From positions 108,323-172,322 of the forward strand of contig NZ_FUKM01000017.1 of assembly GCF_900163645.1 (NCBI RefSeq): a stretch of 64,000 nucleotides of DNA. Direction: 5' to 3'. Both the position numbers and the translations under genes were made by a program. This document shows, in pieces, positions 29,573 to 38,656 of the stretch. The first letter of the stretch is position 1, and the number at the start of each line of letters is the position of its first letter. The notes beneath the pieces are model-generated. The model had not been told where the DNA came from. It saw nothing but the letters and a program-made list of their open reading frames with translations, and did not search any database. Origin of the DNA: Halomonas citrativorans. Lineage in GTDB: Bacteria; Pseudomonadota; Gammaproteobacteria; Pseudomonadales; Halomonadaceae.

Positions 29573-30595
29573 TCACTCTGTCGCATCCGAGGCAATGCTG
29601 GGCATGCGCCGCTCAAGCGCCTCATCGGCCAAGTGCCGCCCCAGGCGGATCAAGTCTTTGGCGCGATGAAACTCATACGTGCTGCATACCGTCTTGGGGA
29701 TCTCGATCAATATATCCGGCGGGTAACCGGCAATTTTGTATTTTGCCAGGGCCGCTTGAGTAATATCAAACGACTCTAAAATCATATCGAGCTTGCTCCA
29801 CTCGCGCTTGCCTCGCGTCTCAACGCTCTCTTCAGCGCTAGCTTCCACGCCACTGCTCTCTTCACTGCTGCCAAGCCCCTCCCATAAACGCAGGGTGGCT
29901 TGGCGCACGTCACTCATCCAGCCGCCAATTTTTTCATCACGGTCACGCTCTAGCGCCGTTCGGCTGTCATTTTCCTCGTGCTCACGGGGCAGGAGTTCTT
30001 CCAGTGATACCGGCTGCGGGCTATGTGCCGTTACGTTAATCGCAATTACCAGGTCTGCTTCGTGGGCAGAAATAACCGGCATGATAGGCAGCGGATTTAG
30101 CAATCCTCCATCGACCAACACTTGGTCGCCAACATTGACCGGCGTAATGACGCCAGGAATGGCGATAGAGGCACGAATGGCGCGCAGTAACGGGCCATTT
30201 TGAAACCACACTTCGCGCTGACGAACCAGGTCAGTCGCCACCGTTGTTACCGGAATAGGCAAATCCTCAATGAGCACATCGCCTACCAACGCTTCCAACT
30301 TGCTCATCACCTTATTGGCACGCATGGCGCCCATCGGGCTCCAGGTCACATCCACCAGCTTTAGCACGTCCAGATAATCGAGATTACAGACCCATTCCCG
30401 ATACTCGGGCAGTTTGCCAGAAGCGTAGATGCCGCCTATCAGCGCCCCCATGGAGCATCCCGATACTGAAATAATCTCAAAACCTCGCGCTTCCAGGGCT
30501 TCAATGACACCAATATGGGCATAACCGCGCGCCCCGCCGCTACCCAATACCAAAGCCACTTTTTTCCCGCTACCCGCATGCGTCAGCTGATTCAT
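29573..30595 (-). CDS. patatin-like phospholipase family protein (RssA-like)
   Basis: This 340-residue protein is a bacterial patatin-like serine hydrolase. It has the oxyanion-hole motif LGSGGARGYAHIG near residue 18, the nucleophile elbow GCSMGAL with Ser48, and the DGG motif with Asp162 (VDGGLLNPLP). The C-terminal 150 residues are longer than the minimal family and rich in Glu and Ser. No signal peptide is seen, so it probably acts on lipids from the cytoplasm. Substrate not known. Confidence 0.88.
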   Translation of the reverse strand: MNQLTHAGSGKKVALVLGSGGARGYAHIGVIEALEARGFEIISVSGCSMGALIGGIYASGKLPEYREWVCNLDYLDVLKLVDVTWSPMGAMRANKVMSKLEALVGDVLIEDLPIPVTTVATDLVRQREVWFQNGPLLRAIRASIAIPGVITPVNVGDQVLVDGGLLNPLPIMPVISAHEADLVIAINVTAHSPQPVSLEELLPREHEENDSRTALERDRDEKIGGWMSDVRQATLRLWEGLGSSEESSGVEASAEESVETRGKREWSKLDMILESFDITQAALAKYKIAGYPPDILIEIPKTVCSTYEFHRAKDLIRLGRHLADEALERRMPSIASDATE

Positions 30596-30636
30596 TGGTT
30601 ATCCTTATTGCTCCTGAGCCGACCGTACTAACGGCC

Positions 30637-31536
30637 TTACACGGCTGCTCCCCAGTGGGCGGTGGCGAGTTCCGCCACAGCAGCAACCGCTTTAGATTCC
30701 AAATGCAGATGATGTCCACCAGGCAACACATGGCGGGTCAGATCGTTAACCGCCAAGCGCGCCTGCTCGGCCCAGGCACGCTGGCCTAAAATACCCTGCT
30801 CGCCTTCAATCAGCAGTACCGGCGCCTGAATACACGCTAACAGAGCCAGTACCTGCTCAGGGGTAAAGCGCACCAGAGAGGGTTTTAGCAGTCGGCTATC
30901 CGTACGCATTTGTAGATAGCCATCGGCAGTTGCTTGCGTATTACGCTCGACCAAAGGCATCGCCGTTACGCTATCCAGCGTGGTGACACCACCGGCTACC
31001 CGCGCGGCAACCGCACTTTCGATATCGGTATAGCGTGGCGGGCGGGAAAGCGGGCGACGATAGGCAATAAGCCCTTTGCGCAACTGGCTGGCAGTTTCTT
31101 GCGCAGGCGTATTCAATGCTCCCAGCCCGTCAATCAAGGTTAACCGGGCAATGCGTTCCGGCATGGCGGCGGCCAGTAGGCAGGCAACCGCCGCACCCAT
31201 GGAGTGCGCCAGTAAAGAAGCCTGTTCAATACCCAGCGCGTCCAGCGCATCAAGCACGTCGTGGCAGTAATCCCACAACGCATAGTCACTTCCGAAAGCG
31301 GCATGCTGGGAGTGCCCATGGCCGCGAAAATCAATGGCTACCACGCGGATATCCAGTGCATCTGCCAAGAGCGGAGCCAAGCGGCTAAAGCTTGCCGCGT
31401 TATCCAGCCAGCCGTGTAGCGCCAGCCAGACAGGTGCATCCGCGCGGCCCCAGCCCAGTGCGGCCAAGCGCCCTTGCGCAAGCACCAGCGGTTGCGCAGT
31501 GTGTCGAGACGCGTGCTGGAGTGTCGGTTCACGCAT
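30637..31536 (-). CDS. alpha/beta-fold hydrolase
   Basis: This 299-residue protein has the classical alpha/beta hydrolase layout. The HG oxyanion motif is LALHGWLDNAASF, the nucleophile elbow is LAHSMGAAVA, an acid lies in the VLLIEGEQG region, and the catalytic His is in GGHHLHLE near the C-terminus. It resembles esterases and epoxide- or haloalkane-type hydrolases of the YbfF class. The substrate is not predictable. The start at 31536 is chosen for the AGGA upstream; a longer open frame reaches 31644. Confidence 0.85.
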   Translation of the reverse strand: MREPTLQHASRHTAQPLVLAQGRLAALGWGRADAPVWLALHGWLDNAASFSRLAPLLADALDIRVVAIDFRGHGHSQHAAFGSDYALWDYCHDVLDALDALGIEQASLLAHSMGAAVACLLAAAMPERIARLTLIDGLGALNTPAQETASQLRKGLIAYRRPLSRPPRYTDIESAVAARVAGGVTTLDSVTAMPLVERNTQATADGYLQMRTDSRLLKPSLVRFTPEQVLALLACIQAPVLLIEGEQGILGQRAWAEQARLAVNDLTRHVLPGGHHLHLESKAVAAVAELATAHWGAAV

Positions 31537-31707
31537 ACATTGTTTTCCTGATGAAGTGGTCATCTCGTTGGCAAATAACGCGACGCCTTTAATGTTCCTG
31601 AATTCAGCTTTCAGGCAATGTCTGGATGACGGTATCAGTAACAAACGTTACCATGCCAGGCGCAATTCTTCCGCCGCTTTTCCCCAACCCTTGCTAATGG
31701 TGCTGCC

Positions 31708-31800
31708 ATGAAACCACGCCGCGATACACGCGCCCGTAACCTTGTTTTTTTTATTGCTGTTGTTAGTGCCATCGTCGTGGGGTTGTGGCTAGCGCGCTAG
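31708..31800 (+). CDS. predicted 30-residue membrane microprotein
   Basis: The short frame encodes a basic N-terminus (KPRRDTRAR) followed by a single hydrophobic helix (LVFFIAVVSAIVVGLWLAR), the layout of a small single-pass membrane protein with positive-inside topology. It lies between a minus-strand hydrolase and umuD, 50 bases before the SOS box. There is no strong ribosome-binding site, so expression is uncertain. Confidence 0.45.
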   Translation: MKPRRDTRARNLVFFIAVVSAIVVGLWLAR

Positions 31801-31849
31801 GCTTGCCTAATCGCCGCTCAACGCTTGCAATTTAAACCTCACGAATAAA

Positions 31850-31869
31850 TACTGTATATACATACACAT
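31850..31869 (+). promoter_or_regulatory. LexA (SOS) box upstream of umuDC
   Basis: The sequence CTGTATATACATACAC matches the gammaproteobacterial LexA consensus CTGT-N8-ACAG except for the final base. It lies 24 bases before the umuD start codon, as expected for SOS control of an error-prone polymerase operon. Confidence 0.85.
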
Positions 31870-31892
31870 TACATTCAGTGAGGATGCCGACG

Positions 31893-32336
31893 ATGTCGTT
31901 GCCTCCATCGACGCTCGTGCCCACCTTGCCGTTAACTTCTCAGCCGTTGCCTTTTTCATCATTACAAGGCCGTGCGGGCTTTAGCGGCTTTCCATCACCA
32001 GCGCAAGATTACGAACCGCGTACGCTCGATCTCAATACGCGGTTAATTAAAAACCCTACCCAGACGTTCTACCTTTCAGCGGCTGGTGACAGCATGGAAG
32101 GCTGGGGGATTTTTGATGGCGACCTGCTGGTCGTTGACCGCAGCATTAAGCCTCGGCTAGGGCATATCCTGGTTGCCATGTTTGAAGAGGAAGTGCTGAT
32201 CAAGCGCTACGCCCTCTATCAAAATACGCCGCATCTCTGCTCCGCGCATCCTCACTACCCGCCGCTTCCTTTGGAAGGCACCGAGTGCCAGCTATGGGGA
32301 GTAGTGCGTGCCGTTATTCATGAGTATGTCCGATGA
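31893..32336 (+). CDS. umuD: UmuD, accessory subunit of DNA polymerase V
   Basis: UmuD is cleaved in a RecA-stimulated reaction to UmuD', which joins UmuC to form the translesion polymerase Pol V. The 147-residue protein has the self-cleavage Ala28-Gly29 pair in GRAGFSGFPSPA, then Ser67 (AGDSMEGWGI) and Lys104 (EVLIKRY) of the LexA/UmuD peptidase dyad, with the same 37-residue spacing as in E. coli. GAGGA upstream supports the ATG at 31893. Its last codons overlap umuC. Confidence 0.94.
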   Translation: MSLPPSTLVPTLPLTSQPLPFSSLQGRAGFSGFPSPAQDYEPRTLDLNTRLIKNPTQTFYLSAAGDSMEGWGIFDGDLLVVDRSIKPRLGHILVAMFEEEVLIKRYALYQNTPHLCSAHPHYPPLPLEGTECQLWGVVRAVIHEYVR

Positions 32337-33634
32337 TCGGCCTGGTCGATGCCAACAACTTTTACGTCAGCTGTGAGCGTGTGTTTGATCCTGCACTGGA
32401 AGGCAAACCGGTTGGCGTTATGTCGAACAACGACGGCTGCATCATCGCCCGCTCTGCCGAGATGAAAACCATGGATATCCCCATGGGCATGCCATCGTTT
32501 AAGCTCGAAAGCCTGCGTAAGCGTGGTGACATCTACCTCAAGTCATCCAACTATGAGCTGTATGGCGATATGTCGGCTAGGCTGTGCCAACTGCTGCGCG
32601 ACACCTGCCCAGCCGTGTCGCCGTACTCCATCGATGAAATGTTTATTTACCTGGAGGCGTTCAGCAACCAGCAGTGCCAAACCCTGGGCGAATGGCTGCG
32701 TCGGCGGATCCGGCGTCATTTAGGCCTGCCGGTATGCGTTGGGCTGGCCCCTACGCATACGCTGGCTAAGCTTGCCAATCACCTGGCCAAGCAGGCGACT
32801 CACTATCAAGGCGTGTGCCTGCTGACGGGAAAAGATGCGGCAACGACCGCTCTGCTTAAACAGACACCGGTGAGCAGCGTATGGGGCGTTGGGCGCCGAA
32901 TTGCTGAGCGGTTAGCGATCAGCAATATTAATACCGCCTGGGACTTGCGTGAGGCTGACCTTCGGCTACTGCGCAAACATTTTTCGGTAGTGCTGGCCCG
33001 CACAGCACTGGAACTGCGCGGTACGCCCTGCCTGCAGATGAATGCGCTGGATCAACCGCGCCACCGCATTATGACGTCGCGCTCATTCGGCCAATCAACC
33101 GGCAGTAAAACAGAAGTACATAACGCGTTACGCCAACATGCCCAGCGCAGCGCCGAAAAACTCCGTCAGCAGCGCAGCCTAACGCGAGCCGTGATGATTT
33201 TTTTAAACACCAACCGTCACCGCCGAGACCAACCCCAGTATTTCCCCCATGCCATGGTGCCCCTGCCCTCACCCAGCGACGATACGCGCACAATTCTTGA
33301 GGCCGTTCACCAAGGGGTTGAACAGGTTTACCGACCAGGCTACCGGTTTATGAAGGCAGGTGTGATGCTGCTGGATCTGGTTGATGCCGAGCAGCACCAG
33401 CTCTCGTTGCTACATCAACCGCCGCGGAACCGATACCCTTACTTAATGGCCACGCTGGATAATATCAATCAGCGCATGGGGCAAGGCACCATCAGCTTTG
33501 GCATGACGGATGCCGATGCCGCCTGGCAGCTACGCTGCGGGCACCGCTCAGGCCGCTACACCACACGCTGGGATGAGTTGATGAAGGCAGGCACTCATCC
33601 TGGTGCTATCAAGCAATCTGCTTTACGCAAGTAA
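32333..33634 (+). CDS. umuC: UmuC, catalytic subunit of DNA polymerase V
   Basis: UmuC is a Y-family DNA polymerase that copies past lesions with low fidelity. The 433-residue protein begins with the active-site block LVDANNFYVSCERVFDP and has the second acidic site in SIDEMFIYLE. Helix-hairpin-helix and little-finger regions follow, and the C-terminus carries the UmuC-specific domain (GMTDADAAWQLRCGHRSGRYTT region). The start overlaps the umuD stop (ATGA), so the two are translationally coupled and share SOS control. Confidence 0.95.
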   Translation: MIGLVDANNFYVSCERVFDPALEGKPVGVMSNNDGCIIARSAEMKTMDIPMGMPSFKLESLRKRGDIYLKSSNYELYGDMSARLCQLLRDTCPAVSPYSIDEMFIYLEAFSNQQCQTLGEWLRRRIRRHLGLPVCVGLAPTHTLAKLANHLAKQATHYQGVCLLTGKDAATTALLKQTPVSSVWGVGRRIAERLAISNINTAWDLREADLRLLRKHFSVVLARTALELRGTPCLQMNALDQPRHRIMTSRSFGQSTGSKTEVHNALRQHAQRSAEKLRQQRSLTRAVMIFLNTNRHRRDQPQYFPHAMVPLPSPSDDTRTILEAVHQGVEQVYRPGYRFMKAGVMLLDLVDAEQHQLSLLHQPPRNRYPYLMATLDNINQRMGQGTISFGMTDADAAWQLRCGHRSGRYTTRWDELMKAGTHPGAIKQSALRK

Positions 33635-33813
33635 CCACTGCTATCTCAACTCCTGTCTCAACTACGATCTCAGGAAGAAACTCAAACCACCCTTACTGGC
33701 GGGGCTTACCACAGGCGGGAACGATTCAAGGGAAGTCTATGCACATTGCCAAACGCCGCTGGATGAGCCGTCACTCATTGCTCAGCAGCAGCGTTGGTTG
33801 TCGGGAGAAACCG

Positions 33814-35277
33814 TTAGCGTGTCGTTAACGCCTGACGCAGGCGAGGGCTCAACCACTCGCCCAACGCCATCATGATCAGCAGGATAGCCAACAACCACGG
33901 CCAATGAACTGAAAAGGTAACGGTAAACAGCCCTAATGCATCAGCGAAAATAACCAAAATACCCAGCGGGCTGACATAACGCACCATGGCAAGCCATAGC
34001 GTATAGGGCAGAGGCGAGAGTCCCAGCTCGTCGCGGAACGTTTCACTCTTCAGGACAAAGCCTGCCAGTATGACGGTGCCTAACCCACCCAACGGCATCA
34101 TCCAGCGTGAAGTGATGTAGTCCAGCCAGTCAAAGAAGGTCTTGCCTGCCAACGTCCAATCAGCCCCTAGGTTAAAGGAGAGCATGGCAGCAGTACTAAT
34201 CAGCCAAAGAACAATCCCCGTGCTCCACGCAGCACTGCGGCGTGAGAACCCCTTGTTGTCGCAGAGCCAGGAAACGGTCGCCTCAACCATCGAAATGGAC
34301 GATGTCAGCGCGGCCATGGAGAGCATGGCGAAAAATAGAATCCCAAACAGCGTGCCCAGCGGCATCGCCTGGAACGCCAGCGGCAAGCTCATAAAGATAA
34401 GCCCCGGGCCTTCACCTGGGTCCATGCCATTGGCAAAAATTACCGGGAAGATCGCCAGCCCCGCCATCAAGGCAACGGCCGTATCTGCAATGGCAACGCT
34501 AATGGTGGTACGCCCAATGGAGGCACCTTTGGGCAGGTAGCTTCCGTAAGTAAGAATGGCACCCGAGGCAAGCGATAAGGTAAAGAACGCATGGCCAAGC
34601 GCGGCCAGCATCCCTTCACTGGAGAGGCTCCCCGCCTTGAAGGAAAACAAAAAACGTACCGCATCACCAAAGCCACCGGAAAACACGCCGTACACAATCA
34701 GCAGTATCAGCATGATGACCAGGCCAGGCATCATCCAACTGACGTTTTTCTCGATCCCCTCCTGAACGCCTTTGCCCACAATAATCATGGTAACCAGCGT
34801 AACAAGCGTGCTCCAGAAGCCCAGGTTGAGCGGGTTGGCGTTGTTTTCCCCAAAAACGGCGGCCATGTCGTCAACGCTGGTGCCCACCAGGCCACCGGTT
34901 AACATCTTCCACAGATAAGAAAACGACCAGCCTGCCACGACCACGTAGAACGACAGAATCAAAAAGCCGCACAGCATGGCCATCCAGCCAAGCAGCGACC
35001 ACGCCGATGAGCGACCGGACTCGTTAACCACTCGACGAATCGCATCAATGGGGCTGCCGCGCCCGCGGCGCCCGAAAGCGATTTCGCTCATCATTACCGG
35101 CACGCCCACCGCAAAAATGCACGCCAGATAGACAAGAACAAACGCGCCACCGCCATACTCGCCGGTGATATACGGGAATTTCCATATGTTGCCCAGCCCT
35201 ACCGCCGAACCGGTAGCGGCGAGCATGAACCCCCAGCGGCCCAGCCACTGGATGCGAGGTTGCTCGGAAGACGCCAT
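33814..35277 (-). CDS. sodium-dependent transporter, NSS (SNF) family
   Basis: This 487-residue protein is a neurotransmitter:sodium symporter homologue. It opens with WGFMLAATGSAVGLGNIWKFPY, the conserved TM1 sodium/substrate site (core GSAVGLGNIWKFPY). About eleven to twelve membrane helices follow. Bacterial members import amino acids with Na+, which suits a marine or halophilic lifestyle. An AGAAGGATAG ribosome-binding site precedes the ATG. Substrate unknown. Confidence 0.9.
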   Translation of the reverse strand: MASSEQPRIQWLGRWGFMLAATGSAVGLGNIWKFPYITGEYGGGAFVLVYLACIFAVGVPVMMSEIAFGRRGRGSPIDAIRRVVNESGRSSAWSLLGWMAMLCGFLILSFYVVVAGWSFSYLWKMLTGGLVGTSVDDMAAVFGENNANPLNLGFWSTLVTLVTMIIVGKGVQEGIEKNVSWMMPGLVIMLILLIVYGVFSGGFGDAVRFLFSFKAGSLSSEGMLAALGHAFFTLSLASGAILTYGSYLPKGASIGRTTISVAIADTAVALMAGLAIFPVIFANGMDPGEGPGLIFMSLPLAFQAMPLGTLFGILFFAMLSMAALTSSISMVEATVSWLCDNKGFSRRSAAWSTGIVLWLISTAAMLSFNLGADWTLAGKTFFDWLDYITSRWMMPLGGLGTVILAGFVLKSETFRDELGLSPLPYTLWLAMVRYVSPLGILVIFADALGLFTVTFSVHWPWLLAILLIMMALGEWLSPRLRQALTTR

Positions 35278-35424
35278 GACTATCCTTCTGGTGTAAAAAA
35301 AGCGTTTATCCTAGAGGATTTCGGCTCAAAAGCACAAAACTCGTTAACTCTTTTTTAAAACAACCGCCCGGCGCCCCTGCCTTCTCCCCGGCCTGCCCCA
35401 TTCGCTCATCACTTAGCGCTTCAA

Positions 35425-36651
35425 CTAGCGCATTACGGACAGCGCTTTCGCCTCGGCATCCAGCCGCTGGGCAGTTTGGTCCACGCATCGCAGCCACACC
35501 AATAGCACCGCCCCCAACATGACAAAGCCACCGGCCAGCCAAAGGCCCACGGTATACTGGCCCGAAACCTCAGCCAGCACGCCGGTTAAGGCGGGTGCAA
35601 AGATCTGCGCGGCGCCATACGCCAGCGTCATTTGGCCCATTAAGCGCGCCGGGCTTGCCGGGTAAAGCCTGCCAGCCATAGTCAGCACCAAACTCACGCA
35701 GCCTAGAAAAGTGCCGCCGTATAGCACCGCGCTGAGCAGCACAACCACCAGGTTTGAGGAGATAGCAGGTAATACAATTCCCACCGTTTGGATCGACATG
35801 GCCACCACCAGCGCCCCCAAATAGCCAATCCTCCGCGCCACCAAATCCCACAGCATAACGGCAGGTGCGGCCGCTAAACCGACCACAGCAAACGTCCAGT
35901 TACCCGCGCCCGCAAGCAGCGGTTCTCGCTCCACGATGGCGACAATAAACGTGGCATTAATCACATAGCCGTACCCAGCACAAAAATAGGCGGGCAACAT
36001 TAAGCACATAAAGGTACGCGAAGGCGGCTTGGCAGCCGGCAACTCTTTTTGATGCGCACCTGCAACCGGCTTTACCGGGCGTGGCAGACATCGCCAGGCA
36101 GGCACCAACAGCACCGCGCCCAATACGCCAAAAAGCCACCACTGGCTTTGCCAGTCAAGCGAGAACGCCAGCATTAACTCTACCGCCACAGCAGCCAGTA
36201 CAATGCCTAACCCCAGCCCCGCAAAATGAATCCCCAGCTCTCCCCGCTGGTGATGGTTCATCAACCAGTGAAGGATCAGCCCAGACGCCAAAAGCATGGC
36301 CGCACTGCTGGAAAGCCCCGCAAAAAAACGCAGCGCCGCCCATAGCCAAAAGTCCTCAGTAAGTGCCATGCCCACGGTTGTCAGCACCGCCAGCACCAGG
36401 CCAATACGGTAAAGCGTGTCTTTGATGTAAATACTGCGAACCGAGGCAGCCAGCACCGCGCCCAGCATATAGCCCGCGTAATTAAGCGCCGCTAGCCAGC
36501 CACCATCCGCATCGCCCATCCAGGTGTGCTGCTGCATGATCGGCAGCAATGGCGTATAGGCAAAGCGGGCAATGCCAACACACAAAAGCTGACTGCAAAC
36601 GCCCGCCAACAATACCCTATAGCGCTGAACACGTAGCGATGCCGTACTCAT
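35425..36651 (-). CDS. MFS transporter, YbfB/YjiJ type
   Basis: This 408-residue protein has twelve predicted membrane helices and the overall look of the YbfB/YjiJ branch of the major facilitator superfamily (GIARFAYTPLLPIMQ in TM1, GGWLAALNYAGYMLGA in TM2). Members are uncharacterised exporters or importers. It runs on the same strand as the NSS transporter but is separated from it by about 150 bases. Confidence 0.82.
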   Translation of the reverse strand: MSTASLRVQRYRVLLAGVCSQLLCVGIARFAYTPLLPIMQQHTWMGDADGGWLAALNYAGYMLGAVLAASVRSIYIKDTLYRIGLVLAVLTTVGMALTEDFWLWAALRFFAGLSSSAAMLLASGLILHWLMNHHQRGELGIHFAGLGLGIVLAAVAVELMLAFSLDWQSQWWLFGVLGAVLLVPAWRCLPRPVKPVAGAHQKELPAAKPPSRTFMCLMLPAYFCAGYGYVINATFIVAIVEREPLLAGAGNWTFAVVGLAAAPAVMLWDLVARRIGYLGALVVAMSIQTVGIVLPAISSNLVVVLLSAVLYGGTFLGCVSLVLTMAGRLYPASPARLMGQMTLAYGAAQIFAPALTGVLAEVSGQYTVGLWLAGGFVMLGAVLLVWLRCVDQTAQRLDAEAKALSVMR

Positions 36652-36803
36652 GCTCTCTCCTGTCGCTGTTTTGGCTTAACCGTTGTTTCTAGTTAATTAG
36701 CCTGCATATTACGTGTACACGGCGTGGCCCACATCGTCTAATGGTGGAAGAGCCTGATGAATCTGGCAGACTAGTCACACAGATAACCACATGGAGAGTT
36801 TGA

Positions 36804-38057
36804 ATGAGCGATAACGCCAAACCCTGGACACAACCGATGCCCGAAGCGCAGTTCAAGCTAATGCGCGACATTCTAGCCGCGCCTAGCCCGGTTGGCCTTG
36901 AAGGGGCCATGACCTACGGCGTCTTAAAGCCCTACTTTGAGACATTTGCCCCAAAAAGCTGGCACCTTCACCAGTTCAAGGGCAACGCTGGCGTGGTGCT
37001 GGATACGCACCCTAACCGCGATGATATGTTCAAGGTCATGATTATCGGCCATGCGGACAAGATCCGTATGCAGGTACGCTCTATCGGTGAAGACGGTAAA
37101 ATCTGGATCAACACCGACTCATTTTTACCTTCCGTGCTTATCGGCCATGAAGTGAAGCTGTTCAGCGAAGACCCCGAAAAACCGGGCAGCTATCGCTCGA
37201 TTGAGGGTGGCACCGTTGAAGCACTCGGCGCCATTCACTTCTCCGACCCAGCAGCGCGCACCGGTGACAAAGGCATTAAGAAAGAGCAGATCTACCTGGA
37301 CCTGCAAATTCACGGCGAGAACAAAAAGCAGCAAGTGCTTAATTTAGGCGTTCGCCCAGGCGACTCGATTATTTTTGACCGCCCTATTCGTCCCGGTTTC
37401 AGCCCCGATACCTTCTACGGCGCCTACCTGGACAACGGCCTGGGCTGCTTTGTAACGGCTGAAGTAGCGCGGTTAATCGCCGAAGCAGGCGGCACTGACA
37501 ACGTGCGCATTATGTTTGCGATTGCAAGCTACGAAGAGATTGGCCGCTTTGGTAGCCGGGTGATGGCCGGTGAGCTAAAACCCGATGCGCTGATTGGCGT
37601 GGACGTTAACCACGACTACGTAGCCGCCCCAGGTATTGGCGATAAGCGCATGCAGCCGCTGGAAATGGGCAAAGGCTTTACGATGTCGGTAGGTTCGATT
37701 GCCAGTGAGCAGCTAAACCGCATCATCGCCGGCGCCGCCAAAGAGCAGGATATTCCGATGCAGCGCGATATGGTGGGCGTCGATACAGGCACCGACGGCA
37801 TGGCAGGCGTGCTGGCCTCTATCGACAGCGCCGCGACCTCCATCGGTTTTCCAATCCGCAATATGCACACCATTTCGGAAACCGGAAATACCCAAGATGT
37901 GCTGGCCGCTATCCATGCGCTCACGCATACCTTGCAAGCGCTGGACAAACTGCCCAACCTTGAGCGTGAATTTTTGGATAACCATCCGCGCCTTGACCAA
38001 GCAAGCGCACTTAGCCACCAAGGGCATGCAAAACCTGAGAACAACGAGGACAAATAA
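36804..38057 (+). CDS. M42-family metallopeptidase (osmoprotectant-cluster type)
   Basis: This 417-residue protein is an M42 glutamyl-aminopeptidase/endoglucanase-like enzyme. Metal-ligand motifs are IIGHADKIRMQVR, the AYLDNGLGCFV block with a bridging Asp, ASYEEIGRFGSRV with the catalytic Glu, GVDVNHDY, and the C-terminal MHTISETGN. It resembles the M42 hydrolase subfamily found next to N-acetylglutaminylglutamine amide (NAGGN) synthesis genes, from memory. No such genes are in this window, so the role remains open. GGAGAGTTTGA precedes the ATG. The sRNA terminator beyond its end may also stop this transcript. Confidence 0.82.
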   Translation: MSDNAKPWTQPMPEAQFKLMRDILAAPSPVGLEGAMTYGVLKPYFETFAPKSWHLHQFKGNAGVVLDTHPNRDDMFKVMIIGHADKIRMQVRSIGEDGKIWINTDSFLPSVLIGHEVKLFSEDPEKPGSYRSIEGGTVEALGAIHFSDPAARTGDKGIKKEQIYLDLQIHGENKKQQVLNLGVRPGDSIIFDRPIRPGFSPDTFYGAYLDNGLGCFVTAEVARLIAEAGGTDNVRIMFAIASYEEIGRFGSRVMAGELKPDALIGVDVNHDYVAAPGIGDKRMQPLEMGKGFTMSVGSIASEQLNRIIAGAAKEQDIPMQRDMVGVDTGTDGMAGVLASIDSAATSIGFPIRNMHTISETGNTQDVLAAIHALTHTLQALDKLPNLEREFLDNHPRLDQASALSHQGHAKPENNEDK

Positions 38058-38107
38058 CCGCGCTGTTCATTTTCATTAGTACGTTTTTATTAGCACGTTG
38101 CAATAAG

Positions 38108-38240
38108 AAAGCCCCAGGCATCACTGCCAGGGGCTTTATCGGTTCCTCCGTAATCTTTCCTCGCGAACGTCCTGTTCGTGCATCCTTGGCGACCACAAGC
38201 ACTCCTTGCTTGTTCTTCCTAACCACGTTTCCGTGTGGCA
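38108..38240 (-). ncRNA. predicted CsrA/RsmA-binding small RNA, copy 1
   Basis: Read on the minus strand, this intergenic segment has eight GGA motifs within about 130 bases. Three are shown in hairpin loops: ACAAGCA-AGGAG-TGCTTGT (38195-38213), CGAAC-AGGAC-GTTCG (38164-38178) and CCAC-ACGGAAAC-GTGG near 38222-38237. A GGAGGAACC element follows, and the RNA ends at an intrinsic terminator (AAAGCCCC-T-GGCA stem, 38108-38137). This is the architecture of CsrB/RsmY/RsmZ RNAs, which sequester the translational regulator CsrA/RsmA. The 5' end is uncertain: TTGACA lies at 38269-38264, but the -10 is poor (TAGGCA). A CTTACA half-site (38472-38477) may belong to a GacA/UvrY box. It resembles copy 2 at 40149 in order and motifs. 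Confidence 0.82.
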
Positions 38241-38656
38241 CTGCCTATCTTGATCCTTAAATGTGTCAAATACATTAACCTGGGACAGGAAAATTTTAAA
38301 AGCCCCCTAATCTTTAAAAGATGTTTGCTAATAGCCAACATAGGCACCGGCATTATGTGCCGCTTATACTTAAAAATAATGCCCAATAAGAACCAAATAA
38401 AAAATTAAACGCCATTAATTCCAACAATACGACATGTGACTTTTATGCTTCACGCCAAATAACGCCCAATACTTACATCCTCTCAATTCACTATTTATTA
38501 CCACGCTGAGTGAAAGCAGCGCTGGCAGACACCTCATGCCTTATACCAAAGTCTAAAATCTACAACCAACGGCGTATAAACGAAAGTGGTAGCATGCCCG
38601 CTTCTTATTGTTAGAAAATTATCAATAAATTCATGCAATAGCGTCAGGAGACGAGT
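38241..38656. other. AT-rich regulatory region between sRNA copy 1 and the DASS gene
   Basis: No gene is seen. The region is clearly more AT-rich than its surroundings. It should hold the divergent promoters of the minus-strand sRNA and the plus-strand DASS transporter. No precise site could be assigned apart from the TTGACA at 38264-38269 (minus). Confidence 0.5.
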
